Below are positions 33,898-45,116 of a stretch of DNA of 64,000 nt, piece after piece (positions within the stretch are counted from its first letter, which is position 1; each line of letters starts with the position of its first letter). Source of the DNA: Myotis daubentonii (lineage: Eukaryota > Chordata > Mammalia > Chiroptera > Vespertilionidae); contig NC_081842.1 in assembly GCF_963259705.1 (NCBI RefSeq), positions 34,499,796 to 34,563,795 of the forward strand. Reading direction: 5' to 3'. The notes under the pieces were generated by a model. That model did no database searches. It saw only the letters and a list, made by a program, of their open reading frames with translations, and was not told where the DNA came from. A program made the translations under genes and the position numbers.

Positions 33898-33965
33898 GGG
33901 TATAATAATAAAAAATAATGTAGCAATAATAATAATCATGATGATGATGATTATGATAATGAAAT
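33898..33965. repeat. Degenerate (AAT)n/(ATG)n trinucleotide tract
   Basis: AATAATAAT units pass into ATGATGATG units. Confidence 0.85.
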
Positions 33966-34291
33966 AGCTAGTCTAATCCTACTGGATGTCAAGATCAAGC
34001 ACACCACCCAGCAGAAACCTGAGTGGAAGCCCTGGGAAGCCAATGGTGCGTAGCAGCTAACCAAGCGGTAAAAGAAAGGCATTCAAGCTAGTTGCCAAAA
34101 TAAGTCATCCCCAGAGACTCAAGTTTATAGGAATGGAATAGTCCTTGGTGGCTGATGAGTTTTCTAACCACCTGAAGTGGATAAAGAAGTCTCCAAGTCA
34201 TTCATTCATTCTGGAAGATTATATTAATTGACTTTTATTCTTTTTTGAAGTTCATTAAAGATACACTCTCATAGATACTTCAGAGATATGC
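33966..34291. other. Unannotated sequence
   Basis: Nothing recognised. Confidence 0.5.
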
Positions 34292-34944
34292 TATATTAGT
34301 TTTTTACTGCTGCTATACAAATTACTACAACCTCAGTGGCTTAAATAGCACACATTTATTATCTTATATTTAAGACACTAGAGGCCCAGTGCACGAGATC
34401 CGTGCACTGGTAGGGTCCTTAGCAGCTGCCGGCTGCCGGCTGGGTACTCCCTCCCTTCCTCTGTCTGGCTTGCCCTCTGGTCAAACTCCTGAAAGAACTC
34501 TGGTTGAGGGGACAATTTGCATACTATGCTTTTATTATATAGGATTAGAAACTCCAACACTGGTCTCACAGAGCTAAAATCATGTTTTGGCAGGACTGCA
34601 TTTCTTACTGCAGGCTCCAGGATAAAATCGATTTCCTTGTTTCTTTCTGATTGTTGACAGTTGTTTCTTGCAGTTGAAGGACTTGGGCCCAATTACCCAG
34701 TGAACTGTCTTCAGAGGGCCATTCCCAGCTCCTAGAGGCCTCCCGAATTTACCATGAATCACCCCTGCCTATGCTTTCATCTTATACCTCACTGACCACA
34801 GCCCTTTTAAGAACTAATGGATTAGGTTAAGCCTATCTGGATAGTGCATCTGCAAAGTTCCTTTTGCCATGGAAGGGAACATATTCACAGATTCTTGGGA
34901 CTGGGGCATCGTCATCTTTTGGGACTAGTATTCTGCCTACCATA
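34292..34944 (+). mobile_element. MLT1-type LTR (ERVL-MaLR), split by a Helitron
   Basis: It opens TATATTAGTTTTTTACTGCT, then CAAATTACTACAACCTCAGT and TTTATTATCTTATATTTAAG. After the Helitron come CTGGTCTCACAGAGCTAAAA, TTGGCAGGACTGCATTTC, and finally AGGGAACATATTCACAGATT and TATTCTGCCTACCATA. This is the MLT1B-type order also seen at 60883-61387. It is a solitary ancient LTR without internal genes. Confidence 0.82.
34378..34544 (-). mobile_element. Compact 167-bp Helitron, minus strand
   Basis: The plus strand begins CTAGAGGCCCAGTGCACG (reverse complement of a CTAG 3' end with the GTGCACG/CGTGCAC hairpin) and ends GCTTTTATTATATAGGA (reverse complement of the TCCTATATAATAAAAGC 5' end). Host A (34377) and T (34545) flank it. 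It keeps both termini with under 100 bp of unrelated interior, so it is close to the minimum a non-autonomous Helitron needs. Confidence 0.94.
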
Positions 34945-35397
34945 TATTAAAACCAATAATTACTGTCAGCCTGGTCCTCCTGAGAGCTAGAAGATTAAAG
35001 GTATGTAGAACTAAAGCCTCCTTGGTTCTGGGAAATAAGGTTTTTATTCCATTAAATTGAGTCTTCTAATTCCCTGTTGTGAAGTATTGGACAGAACTAG
35101 CAATAGGCTTGCATCTCTAGCATGGCAAGGAATTGATACTGTGTGGGTGAGTTTTCCAAGGTTTCTTACTTCCCTAACATTTAGGATCTAATATGGCATG
35201 CATTAGTGTGATTTACAAAATATGGGCATCTGGAGCAAAGTTAGGATATGCCTTCCTAGGAATTCTCTGACATAACCTCTGCTTTTTCATCCTCCTTTCA
35301 TCCCAACCTCTCATTACAGTTCCCCTTCATTGGCCTGCTTCATCATAATGTGCTGTCTAACCTTGAGCCTCCAACTCTCTCAATGGAGCCTTTTAAA
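34945..35397. other. Unannotated sequence
   Basis: The CT-rich part near 35270-35390 may be decayed L2. No gene was seen. Confidence 0.45.
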
Positions 35398-35590
35398 ATG
35401 TCAAATCTCAGAGGGAAGGTAGGGGAGGGTGGGGGTAAGGGAGAGAAATCAACCAAAGGACTTGTATGCATGAATATAAGCCTAACCAATGGACACAGAC
35501 AACAGGGGGTGAGGGCATGAGTGGGGGGCTAGGGGGTAATGTGGGGGATAAGGACACATATGTAATACCTTAATCAATAAAGAAATTGTT
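35398..35590 (+). mobile_element. Young-type L1 3' UTR fragment
   Basis: It shares CTCAGAGGGAAGGTAGGGG, the four-G-run tract (35422-35441), CCTAACCAATGGACACAG, GGACACATATGTAATACC and AATCAATAAAG with the fragment at 14455. It is 5' truncated at almost the same place. The TSD is unclear; TTAAAA occurs on both sides. Confidence 0.82.
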
Positions 35591-37484
35591 AAAACATAGC
35601 ATCACTCCCAACATCTCTTCTCACTTAATCATTTTTTCCCCTCAACCAAGAACCTTTACTCTCAATTCTTATTTCAATCAAACAAATATTTACTTTCTTG
35701 TTACACTCTTTCCTCCCCTTCCTTGACCTGGACTGTCAGTTGGTACTCACAAACTACTCTGATTCTCAAACCTACTACTAAATATATTCCATTGTGCTTT
35801 CTTTAGTTCCTACAAATCCATCATTAAACAAATGCACTGGCTGATGCTCGTGGCAGAGTTTTAGAGCCCAGAAATTTGGATCCAAATATGAACAGCTGAG
35901 ATTGGATGAATTATTGAGCTACTAATTATAGTCTTTGTCACCAACAAGCATGGCTTATATTAATAGAAGCCATTTTACTTAGTGTGCCCTCAAAAATCCA
36001 GTGACTGTTTACATTCTTATCTCATCATGTCTAGGTTAGGTATAATGTCATACTGATACCTTCATTTGAGTGTAAAACAAGTAAAACATTCTTGTTCTTA
36101 CTAGTGAAAGCAAGCTAGACAATAGATATCTTACAAAAGGGAAGTCTTGTTCACTGATCTGGATCAGCTTTAGGGACTCAATATACATAGATTTCTTCTC
36201 TCCTTGCCATGAACATCCACCACTCATGTTACAAATCAATAGTAATAGAATAGCATGGTGTTCTTGCCCCCATGAGTCATTGCAATCAATCAGATTTGCA
36301 TCTTAAAATCCATAGTGTACTATAAAAAGTTAATAGTGGAGGAAGAAAAAGACTTTAAAATCCACATATAAAAGAAATGCATTTTGAGATTATGTTTGAA
36401 TTGCTATAATTGAGAAAGAAAAAATCTAATAAAAGGTTATGTATTAAAAATTAGCTTCCACTGACATTTATAAATGATCATCCCCCCCCACACTAGATCT
36501 CTTCTTTATTATATATACCAGTTTTAAACCTTAGTAAAAGATGTAAAGTGTAAGAGATGTCAAGTGTTAAGGCCTTTTTGTGTACGTTTTCCTGAAGATG
36601 TGTTTTAACTTCAATATTTTGCCATCTTTTCATCACTTAGAGGATTTTATTTTTATTGTACATTTTGTATTATATGTCCTTGTGCATTTTTTTTCTTTAC
36701 ATTTTTCTTACGTAAACATAGGGGGGATTTTGCTTTTTCTTTTTTCTTTCAGTCATGGGGAGAAAAAAGACTATGATTTCTCAGTACTATACCAGGCAGT
36801 GATGTGCTGAAGCTAGCTTACCCTGGCTTTAAGAACCAATAGCATCCATCTCTTCCCAATTCTCCATTCAGAGATGTCACACTGGGCCACAGTGGGAATA
36901 TTCACACCATGAAAATCAGCAAATGCAACAAAGCAGGGCTTTTCTCCCCCAGAAAGCTGGTTTTCAGCATTTAAGCAGACCATTAATATTAGCACATATA
37001 TATCCATCTTCTATAACAATATAGTTAGCTGTGAGATCTGGGGGACCAAGTGGACTGGTTAATTGTTTTGTTATTGTTGTTGTTGTCCTGTGTATAGTTA
37101 TTGTTGTCTTGGATTTGTGTGTGTGTTTTTTTACAGTTAACTAGGAACTTATCCTTTTCTGCAATAAAACTGTCACATGAACAGTGAATTCTTTTTTAGT
37201 AGTAGGGTTGTACACCAACCCCCAAATAGTCACTGTAATAGCATCAGCCACAGAATCAACACAGTTTTCTAGAGACCCAAGGACTTTAGGAAACTGAAAT
37301 TTAAAGGAAAAATGAAATTGTCCTGTGGGCTTTTCAGATAAAGATTGGAAAGAACTTTGAAAATGATAGTAGCAATAAAAAAAATCACATTTGATTAGTG
37401 GGGTAAGGAGTAAGTTGTTTCCAAAAAGAATAGAATTATTTGGAAATATTAAGTGTGAATAATTCAGTTTACAGAGAGAATGAT
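35591..37484. other. Unannotated sequence, about 1.9 kb
   Basis: A run of 9 C lies near 36481 and a (TTG)n-like stretch at about 37063-37085. No gene or named repeat was seen. Confidence 0.5.
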
Positions 37485-37502
37485 AAAGAATATACATCTC
37501 TG

Positions 37503-37938
37503 CCCTGCTGGTGTTGCTCAGTGCTTGACCTATGAACCAAGAGGTCTCTGGTTCAATTCCTGGTCATGGCACATGCCTGGGTCTCAGGCTCTATCCCCAG
37601 TAAGGGGCATGCAGGAGGTAGCTGATGGATGTTTATTTCATCAATGTTTCTATCTCTCTCTACCCCTCTCCCTCTCTCTCTAAAATCAATAAAAACAGTC
37701 CGACTGGTGTGGCTCAGTGGTTGAGCATCAACCTATGAATCAGGAGGTCACGGTTCGATTTTCAGTCAGGGCACATGCCCGGGTTGTGCGCTCGATCCCA
37801 GTGTGGGGCATGCAGGAGGCAGCCAATCAATGATTCTCTCTCATCATTGATGTTTCTATCTCTCTCTCCCTATCCCTTCCTCTCTGAAATCAATAAAAAT
37901 ATATTTTAAAAACTAAAATCAATAAAAATGTATTTTTA
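37503..37938 (+). mobile_element. VES-type SINE with a second SINE in its tail
   Basis: The outer element has the head CCCTGCTGGTGTTGCTCAG, box B GGTTCAATTC, CTCTATCCCCAGTAAGG and a pyrimidine-rich end up to CTAAAATCAATAAAAA. Its tail resumes after the inner SINE (ATGTATTTTTAAA). The outer 18-bp TSD AAAGAATATACATCTCTG is perfect at 37485-37502 and 37939-37956. Confidence 0.95.
37696..37912 (+). mobile_element. VES-type SINE nested in a SINE tail
   Basis: The head is CAGTCCGACTGGTGTGGCTC and box B is GGTTCGATTT. The body has GTGCGCTCGATCCCAGTGT and the tail is TCAATAAAAATATATTTTAA. The perfect 16-bp TSD CTAAAATCAATAAAAA (37680-37695 and 37913-37928) consists of the outer SINE's own 3' sequence. 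So this copy is younger than the outer one and was targeted to its A-rich tail. Confidence 0.95.
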
Positions 37939-37956
37939 AAAGAATATACATCTCTG

Positions 37957-38313
37957 AATTTTCTAGCAAAATGATATAGACAGAATGCTAATTCTATTTC
38001 TTCTATTTACCCCCAGAGCCCCATTTCAATCTTCAATAAACCATGGGTTTCGATTAGTTTAGAAGAAGCAAAAATCTTAGAGATTTAGGGACACATAAGA
38101 TTAAATAACCTAAAGGATGGCCTCAGATAACAAAATTTTCCTGAACTTGAATAGAGTCAGAATAGACTCTGTACTAATGAGTTTTGCCATTGAACTTGAC
38201 ACATTGACAATTTTTTTAAAACTAACTGCTAAAAAAATTAGATTGACTTCCATTAGTACACTACATTGATGTAATGTTCGTTTGTTTTTTCAAAAACATT
38301 TTGAATGCTAAAA
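37957..38313. other. Unannotated sequence
   Basis: AT-rich; nothing recognised. Confidence 0.5.
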
Positions 38314-38323
38314 GTGGTCACCT

Positions 38324-38558
38324 GTTTGCCCTGACCAGTTTGGCTCAGTGGCTAGAGCGTCGGCCTGTGGACTGAAGAGTCCCAGGTTCAATTCCGGTCA
38401 AGGGCATGTACCTTGGTTGCAGGCACATCCCCAGTAGGGGGTGTGCAGGAGGCAGCTGATCGATCTTTCTCTCTCATGGATGTTTCCAACTCTCTATTCC
38501 TCTCCCTTCCTCTCTGTAAAAAAATCAATAAAATATATTTTAAAAAATTTTTAAAAAT
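38324..38558 (+). mobile_element. VES SINE
   Basis: From GCCCTGACCAGTTTGG (38328) with box A TGGCTCAGTGG and box B GGTTCAATTCC to the tail TCAATAAAATATATTTTAAA. The 10-bp TSD GTGGTCACCT is at 38314-38323 and 38559-38568; four extra bases (GTTT) precede the head. Confidence 0.95.
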
Positions 38559-38653
38559 GTGGTCACCTCCTTGAAACTCTTTAGTTGAGAATATAAGTAA
38601 ACTTTAGCCACTTCTTTATAACTCCTAGTTAAAGGAAACTAGCTAGATTAAAC

Positions 38654-38951
38654 CAGGGCTTGGCCAACTGTGGCCTACCACCTGATTTTTATAGCCATTG
38701 AGCTAAATATGATTTTTACATTTTTAAATGCTTGAGAAAAATCAAAAGAAGAATATTTTTTAATGTAAAAAAGAAAAAGAAAATTTAAATTTCTATAAAT
38801 AAAATTTCATTGTGATACAGTCATGCCCCTTCTTTTATATGTTCTTATAGATGCTTTCAAGCCATAATGACAGATTTGAGTAGCTGCATCAAAGATTATG
38901 TGGCCTGAAAAGCCAAAAATCTTACAATATGTTCCTTTACAGAAATAAACA
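38654..38951 (+). mobile_element. hAT-Charlie-type remnant
   Basis: It starts CAGGGCTTGGCCAACTGTGG, then AGCTAAATATGATTTTTACA, TTTAAATGCTTGAGAAAAAT, AATAAAATTTCATTGTGATA, TTGAGTAGCTGCATC and AAAATCTTACAATATG. This follows a common old placental hAT non-autonomous family whose exact name I am not sure of. The right terminal repeat is missing. Confidence 0.65.
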
Positions 38952-39949
38952 AATGTTTTAGCATGGACTTTCTTTCATGTTTTTAGTCCATCCCTTTGAT
39001 TAGAATCAAATTAACAAGATCAACATTTTTAAGGACATCAAAGCTACCTTAAGTTAATTATGAACCATGTAAACAATAAAATAATTCATATGCAATCAAC
39101 TAAGTTCATAACAGAATGTGTATTTGTATTTTCCCTTTTCTATCAATCATCTCCAGCCAAAAGCTCTTGAGCAGCTGGTGGATCTTCTACTCCTCATGTT
39201 CTCTCCTCACCAAAACACAGAGATAAAAGGGCAAGCCTTTTAAAAGTCTTAAAAAGAAGTCAGTAAAGCTAATGCTTAAGATAAAAAAATACGCGATCTC
39301 TTAATTTAATTTTATTTTATTTTACTGAATGCTAAAAGCATTAATTTGTTAAACATATACTTTTTAAATGTGCCCAAGTTTTATAAACTGTTCTGGCATT
39401 ACTTCAACTTTTAATACCAAAGAGCCTCTAATGATTGGAATAATCTGAACCTTCTCAGAGTTCAACCATAGCTTTAGATGCATATGTTACATTGTAGATG
39501 TGAATATACTCTAATGTCATTTGTCTTGCTTATATGCAAAGCAGGTAACCAGCCAGAGGAAAAGCATTATCTGTAAATTAAGGGTGGCCAAATATAGACA
39601 AAAATAGATTTTGTAAAATCATAGGTTTCTCCCCATGAATCCCTTTTTATTACTTTCTTTATATCACTAACTGTGGTTTTGAATAACTCTGTCTCCTTCC
39701 CTGTCCTGTGTAGGTTTTCATACTTACGGGGGAGAAGTAGACAGAATCTCACTTCCCATTTTTAGGAGGCGAGATTTACTTCGGATTATCTAGACAAATC
39801 CCAAACCATCCTGAGGTCTTCAGAGTTTCAGATGTAGGCAAATATGCAAAGTACAAAGATCAAGAGATTGAACTGACAACTAGATTGGGCAACATTCTTT
39901 TAACCAATCAAGTAATCCTAGTATATTGATGAAACGATTCAGGTTTAAT
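38952..39949. other. Unannotated AT-rich sequence
   Basis: A TTTTA-rich stretch lies near 39300-39330. No gene was seen. Confidence 0.5.
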
Positions 39950-40130
39950 TAGCATTTACTTAGCATTTTATCCTGATAATGGAGCATGCGACCTATTCCC
40001 CATATTGCAGTAGAGAAAACTAAGTAATTGTGAAGTGACCATTTCAAGGTCACAAAAGCAATAACTGATATAGCCCCATTTTGAAGTTAAGTCTTCTGAC
40101 TCCAAACCCATATGTTTTGCAACTGTTCTT
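39950..40130 (-). mobile_element. MIR fragment
   Basis: The plus strand has AGTAGAGAAAACTAAGTAAT, GTGACCATTTCAAGGTCACA, and GTCTTCTGACTCCAAACCCA. This is the reverse complement of the MIR head region. Confidence 0.65.
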
Positions 40131-41397
40131 CAAGGAAAACAGTGTACAGTTCAAGAAAAGCAACTAAAAATACCCTGTTAGGAGTATTTGGACCATCTAA
40201 TTTAAAAAATAAAGTTCAGATAATGTCATTTGAATAATCAAAATTTAACATATAAATTTATTTCCTCTCACCTTCTAAGAAAACCTTTTCCAGTGTTTAA
40301 CATGGAGTTGTGACTGAGACTGTATTAGGAATTCACATGTGTACACTCTCTTTAAGATGTTTGTGTATTATGAATGGCCCACCATGGTGTGGGATGGAGG
40401 AAAGGAAGATGTAGATTTGTTTTGGAAACCAATAACTAAAAAAATAGAAACAGAATATTTGGAAGATAGTATAATTTTTTTGTTTGTTTTCTTTCAGCAG
40501 CTTGGCATTTCTCTCTATTGTCTGTTAGACTTGAATAATGCTAAATTGCACTTAAATTGGTTTGCAATCTCATTTGGAGTTTATTCCATTTGTTAGCTGC
40601 CCCCTAAAGAATATTCCTTATTTTGCTTATTCAAGAGTTGCATATTTGGTATATAAAACTTAGGTAAATGAGATCTTCATTTCTAAGATTCCCTACAAAG
40701 TGAGAAAGGATTCTATTTTGCAAAACTCCAGTATGAGATAGTGGTATCCCTCTTCATGGCACTCAAGATATTTTGATTTGATCATTTTATTTTGGAAACT
40801 ATATTGGGAAATTATGTGAATTTACACAAGGGGTTTACTTTCTTTTTTAAGAAGAGGCCCTAAAATGCCATGAAACGCTATTGATTTATTTTGTGAATCG
40901 CTGCACTGCCCTTCAAGAGATCTGAGCTGAACTGAAAGGACGCACTGCGGTTGCTGTGTCAGAGATGGAGCCATTTGTCTCACAACATTACACAGAATCT
41001 ATGGAGACTTCAGATACATTCCACTTGCCTACAATTTTATATTTAAGTCATTTTAATGGCAAGCTTGCATAAGATCTAATGGTCAGATCTTCTCATGTAG
41101 ATTTTTATTATGATAGGTTTGCATTTTGCTTGGCATCCAAAGTTTGGTTCCTCAGAAAGATAGCCTGGATTATCCTACTCAGTGTTCATACTTTTCAAGA
41201 AACTTTCTGATTTCCCTCATTCTACCATATCCCATGTACCAGCTTCTTTTAGCTTGGATAAGCTTTCCGTAACTTTTTTAAACCTCACAGTTTTCCTTTT
41301 CCTTATTGATAGGACTCATGAACAGTCTACTTAGGGATCTCAGCTTCTGTCTGTGGTGTTGGCCTTTCCACTGGGATAGATTCATAATTGGCCCATG
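40131..41397. other. Unannotated sequence
   Basis: Nothing recognised on either strand; an 85-codon frame at 40339-40596 is treated as chance. Confidence 0.5.
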
Positions 41398-41411
41398 TCT
41401 TCACCTCTTCT

Positions 41412-41630
41412 TTTTTTAAATTAGGTTCTCATTGACTTTAAAGAGAGAGGAAGAGAGAGGGAGAGAAAGATAGAAACATTGATGAAAGAGAAACATCGAT
41501 TTGCTGCCTCCTGCACTTCCCCTTCTGGGGATCAAGCCTACAACATCGGCATATGCTGTGACCAGGAATAAAACTGGTGACCTCCTGGTACATGAGGCAA
41601 AGCTCAACCAACTGAGCCACACCTGCCAGG
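41412..41630 (-). mobile_element. VES-type SINE
   Basis: The plus strand has a purine tract, AAACATTGATGAAAGAGAAA, CTGCCTCCTGCACTTCCCCT, then a degraded box B complement and CAACCAACTGAGCCACACCT (box A complement) ending GCCAGG. TSD of about 15 bp: TCTTCACCTCTTCTT before, CTTCACCTCTCTTCTT after, with a one-base slip. Confidence 0.9.
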
Positions 41631-41649
41631 CTTCACCTCTCTTCTTGAC

Positions 41650-42537
41650 TGGTGAGGGTTTTAGGACTGACATAGAAATATATAGCTCTTGGTACCAAAA
41701 ATGTTATCTTTAAGAGAGTTTGTGTAAGGATAAAGAAAAATGTGATATCCTGAAATTTACAGGTCAACTTGATTCCATACAGCAATGTTTCCTACTAGTT
41801 ATTCTTATCTAGACTTGATTTTCACAAGATGGCATACGTTGATTGTATTTATTTTTACAAGGACCTTTGAGTGACCAGTGGCTACTTAACCATGTTTTTA
41901 AGCTGGCAAGTCTCTGGAAGCTATATTTTAATATCTGATCATTGGTTCTTTCAACAGACTAGCTAGTCTCTGCCCCCCCCCCCCGCTTCCATTAATATAA
42001 GCATAGAGTAGACATGGAAAATTGTTTTTTGACTTGTATCTGGGCCACCTGAGAACACTATTGTAATTGTATTTGTCCATTACTATTTGAAATTCACAAT
42101 ATCAAGTCTAAAAATGACATTTTGTGATTATTGTGTGCCAGACGCTGTTTGGGTATTGGAAACAAATTAGAAGTGAGGCTCAGCACTTATATTAAGGGGC
42201 TTTCATAGGGTAAGATGACCTGCAGACCCTGAACGATAGATGAATGATTACTCTGACACACGTTTCTGTGAAAGAGAGGGCTAAGGGACTCTTTGGCTAT
42301 TGCCACCAAATAGCCCTGTTCGCCTGCCTCCGTTGGCTTTTATTGTAAGAACAACTTGAACTAAAATTAACTATTAGACACTATCAGCAGGGTAAGCATC
42401 CTTGAGAAAATACATGCATCCTTTAAGCAAGGAGGCTTTGAAGTCTAAACATAAAGATTCTAGTAAAATACCCAGGGGGAGGGGTGTCAGACTTGTTTGG
42501 AAAAGTCAAGGCAGGTGCTGCTGCCTTTGGCAAAGTC
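41650..42537. other. Unannotated sequence with a C-run
   Basis: A run of 13 C lies near 41973. A possible L2 scrap sits near 42120-42200 (TTGTGTGCCAGACGCTGTTT). No gene was seen. Confidence 0.45.
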
Positions 42538-42545
42538 CCCTAGAG

Positions 42546-42614
42546 CAACGGTCGCCAACCTTTTGGACCTCATGGACCACCAGTGGTCCATGGATCACCG
42601 GTTGGCGACCGTTG
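42546..42614. mobile_element. 69-bp palindromic hAT-type element
   Basis: The ends are perfect inverted repeats: left CAACGGTCGCCAACC, right GGTTGGCGACCGTTG. Much of the inside is also palindromic (CCACCAGTGGTCCATGG). It is flanked by the octamer CCCTAGAG at 42538-42545 and 42615-42622, an 8-bp TSD with the central CTAG expected for hAT. It is a minimal terminal-repeat-only element without coding. Confidence 0.92.
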
Positions 42615-42622
42615 CCCTAGAG

Positions 42623-42826
42623 CAGCGTGGGCAAACTACGGCCCGCGGGCCGGTTTGAAATGAATAAAACTAAAAAAAAAAAAAGACTGTACCCTTTTAT
42701 GTAATGATGTTTACTTTGAATTTATATTAGTTCACACAAACACTCCATCCATGCTTTTGTTCCGGCCCTCTGGTCCAGTTTAAGAACCCACTGTGGCCCT
42801 CAAGTCAAAAAGTTTGCCCACCCCTG
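42623..42826. mobile_element. 204-bp non-autonomous hAT element
   Basis: Left end CAGCGTGGGCAAACTACG; right end (reverse complement) CAGGGGTGGGCAAACTTT. TSD CCCTAGAG at 42615-42622 and 42827-42834. The left TSD is the same octamer copy that closes the neighbouring 69-bp element. The inside has an A-run and GTTCCGGCCCTCTGG. It resembles a young bat hAT family (hAT1-like in memory). Confidence 0.92.
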
Positions 42827-42834
42827 CCCTAGAG

Positions 42835-43490
42835 GCTCTCCGACCTTTCAGAGTTTCCTCCTTACAGACTTTCCAAACAAGTCCTATGATTCCCTACAAA
42901 AATAGATAAACACAAATAGTGTGCTATGTAATTAGTACTGTAATAAACATGCTATAAGAGCGCTTAGGTTTGTACCTAAATTAGCATTAGTGAATCGGGT
43001 CATTCTCTGTATCGCAAATGACACTGTAAAGGTCTAGAAAAGTTCAACACAAACCTTAGCAAAGAGACGAGACTTGTGAGGTAACCAGGGCTCAGGTCAG
43101 GAAGGGAGTTACCTGTTCTATTAAAGAGTGTCTCCCAGCGACAAAGAGACACCACTGATGGGCTGCCCTTATCATATCAGACCTGCAACAAACCAGAGAG
43201 AGACTAGTGATTAGATCTAAGAAAAAGAGATTTGAATGGGGAGAGGAGGATGGTTTTGGGAGAGAAGAGACTGAATCAGATGTGGCTTCTGACAGAACAA
43301 GAGTGAGAAATGGAGTAATCAAGTTTAATCATGGCCTTAAGTGATGAGGAATCTTTTATCTTAGGACATGGCTGTGCTTATGTTAAAAACACACACACAT
43401 ACACAAAATGTCTGCATGATAAAAATGATTTCATCTTGTGTTTTGATTATTTATAAAATATATAAAATATTTCTATTAAATATTAGCATA
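42835..43490. other. Unannotated sequence
   Basis: A short (CA)n tract lies near 43388. A 76-codon minus-strand frame is unsupported. Confidence 0.5.
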
Positions 43491-43745
43491 TCTATAATAA
43501 TAAAAGTGTAATATGCTAATTAGACCAGACAGCTGAATGACCTTCCAGACGTCATTCTGGATGTCCTTCCAGAAGTAGCCATTAGGAGCGATCAGGCAGG
43601 CAGGCAGGTGAGCAGTTAGGAGCCAGCAGCCCCAGATTGCAAGAGAGCTGTCCCCCTAGGGGTCCCGGATTGTGAGAGAGTGCAGACCAGGCTGAGGGAC
43701 CCTCCTACCCCACCCCTGTATGAATTTCGTGCACCGGGCCTCTAG
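43491..43745 (+). mobile_element. Non-autonomous Helitron
   Basis: 5' end TCTATAATAATAAAAGTG and TAATATGCTAATTAGACC; 3' end GAATTTCGTGCACCGGGCCT then CTAG, between A (43490) and T (43746). It shares the GATCAGGCAGGCAGGCAGG / GAGCAGTTAGGAGC unit with 5854-6349 but has only about one copy, and the whole element is about half as long. The left hairpin arm is decayed (TGTATGAA). Confidence 0.92.
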
Positions 43746-44908
43746 TTCCTTTATATTCTTTAACAAGTAGAGCTCTCTACTACTGCATTTTCATGATTCA
43801 TTACTAGAAGGGACATGTGGTGGCTACAGATAGGGAAAAGGTGATTAAAGAGTGAGAATTATCTATTGGTGAGACCAGGCTTACATCATCAAGGCAGTTG
43901 TATACGAGGCACAGGATAAAGAAGAGAAGGTAGGAACTGTACCTGAGGGCATATACATTCTGAAACAATTAAGTGGTTGCTGAAAGCTGGGACGGTTTGT
44001 CTTCTATTTTAAAGTCTCAAGTGCAAGTCGGTGTCAATCTCAGCCAAATTCCTTGAAATACTGTCACATATTTCAGGGAGCTGCAAGGGGATCTTTTATT
44101 ACATCCTTTCAAATCCCGATGTGCCCTCTAGAAGTTGGTTTTAAAATGCTTGTAGCCTTTGTAGTCCTTTTCTCTGGCACAGGCACGGAGACTCTTTCTT
44201 TTTTTCTTTTCTTTCCATTTTCAAGTCATTACGAAGTTTACTTTTGAAGTAGAGATATCTTTTTCCAAGAAATTTTGAAGGTCTTGTATATGACAGAACA
44301 ATTGGAACTTTAAGAACTTTGTTATATATCCAACTTCTGTGACTTTAGGTTGGCAATTTTATTTTATTTTTTTGAAAAGTCAAATGAACTAAAGGTTTCT
44401 AGTTCACATACAAATGCTTGTGAGCTCCTGTAGGCACCACGTGCTATTACATTATTTCATGACCTTTTTTTTTTTTTTTTAAATAAAAGAGGTCCGATGT
44501 AAAAATCTCTCTTTTTTGTTTCCTTTCCTGTATTTTTTCTTTCATCCAACAAATGTTTATTCATGGAATAATATATTTAAGGTATTGTGCTAGCCCTGGA
44601 AATACAAAAAAGAATAAGAAGCTATATCTCCTGTTATGTGGTTAGAATTCCTTCTTACCTGCTTCTGTCTTGATAACCTTTACCACGCACCCTCCCCCCT
44701 TTGTATCTTGGTTAATTTTTTCTCATAAATGGATTATACTTTTGTATATAGGTGAGTATATAGCATTTCTTTCTTTCATTTCGATTTCGGTAGGCAAGCA
44801 CAAATATGTGACATATAGGCCTACTGAATGTTTTCATCCTCACCGTGGCGGCTGGTGGAGGATGTGGATGGTGCATGTTTTTCATGCCTTCTTCCAAATC
44901 ACATCTAC
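43746..44908. other. Mostly unannotated sequence
   Basis: An L2-like minus-strand scrap lies near 44540-44625 (CATCCAACAAATGTTTATTC) and a T-run near 44467. No gene was seen. Confidence 0.5.
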
Positions 44909-44916
44909 CACTAGGA

Positions 44917-45108
44917 CATCGGTTCTCAACCTGTGGGTCATGACCGTCAGAAAACACTTATAGCATATCAGATATATACATTATGATTCATAACAGTAGC
45001 AAAATTACAGTTATGAAGTAGCAATGCAAATAATTTTATGGTTGGGGGTCACCACAACGTGAGAAACTGTATTAAAGGGTCGCGGCATTAAGAAGGTTGA
45101 GAACACTG
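44917..45108 (+). mobile_element. SPIN-type non-autonomous hAT element, 192 bp
   Basis: Left end CATCGGTTCTCAACCTGTGG, inside CATAACAGTAGCAAAATTAC and GAAGTAGCAATGCAAATAAT, GTTGGGGGTCACCACAACGT, right end GGTTGAGAACACTG. TSD CACTAGGA (44909-44916) / CTCTAGGA (45109-45116), one mismatch. The order matches the SPIN family, which is known to have spread horizontally among tetrapods, vesper bats included. The left half is shorter than I recall for longer SPIN forms. Confidence 0.9.
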
Positions 45109-45116
45109 CTCTAGGA

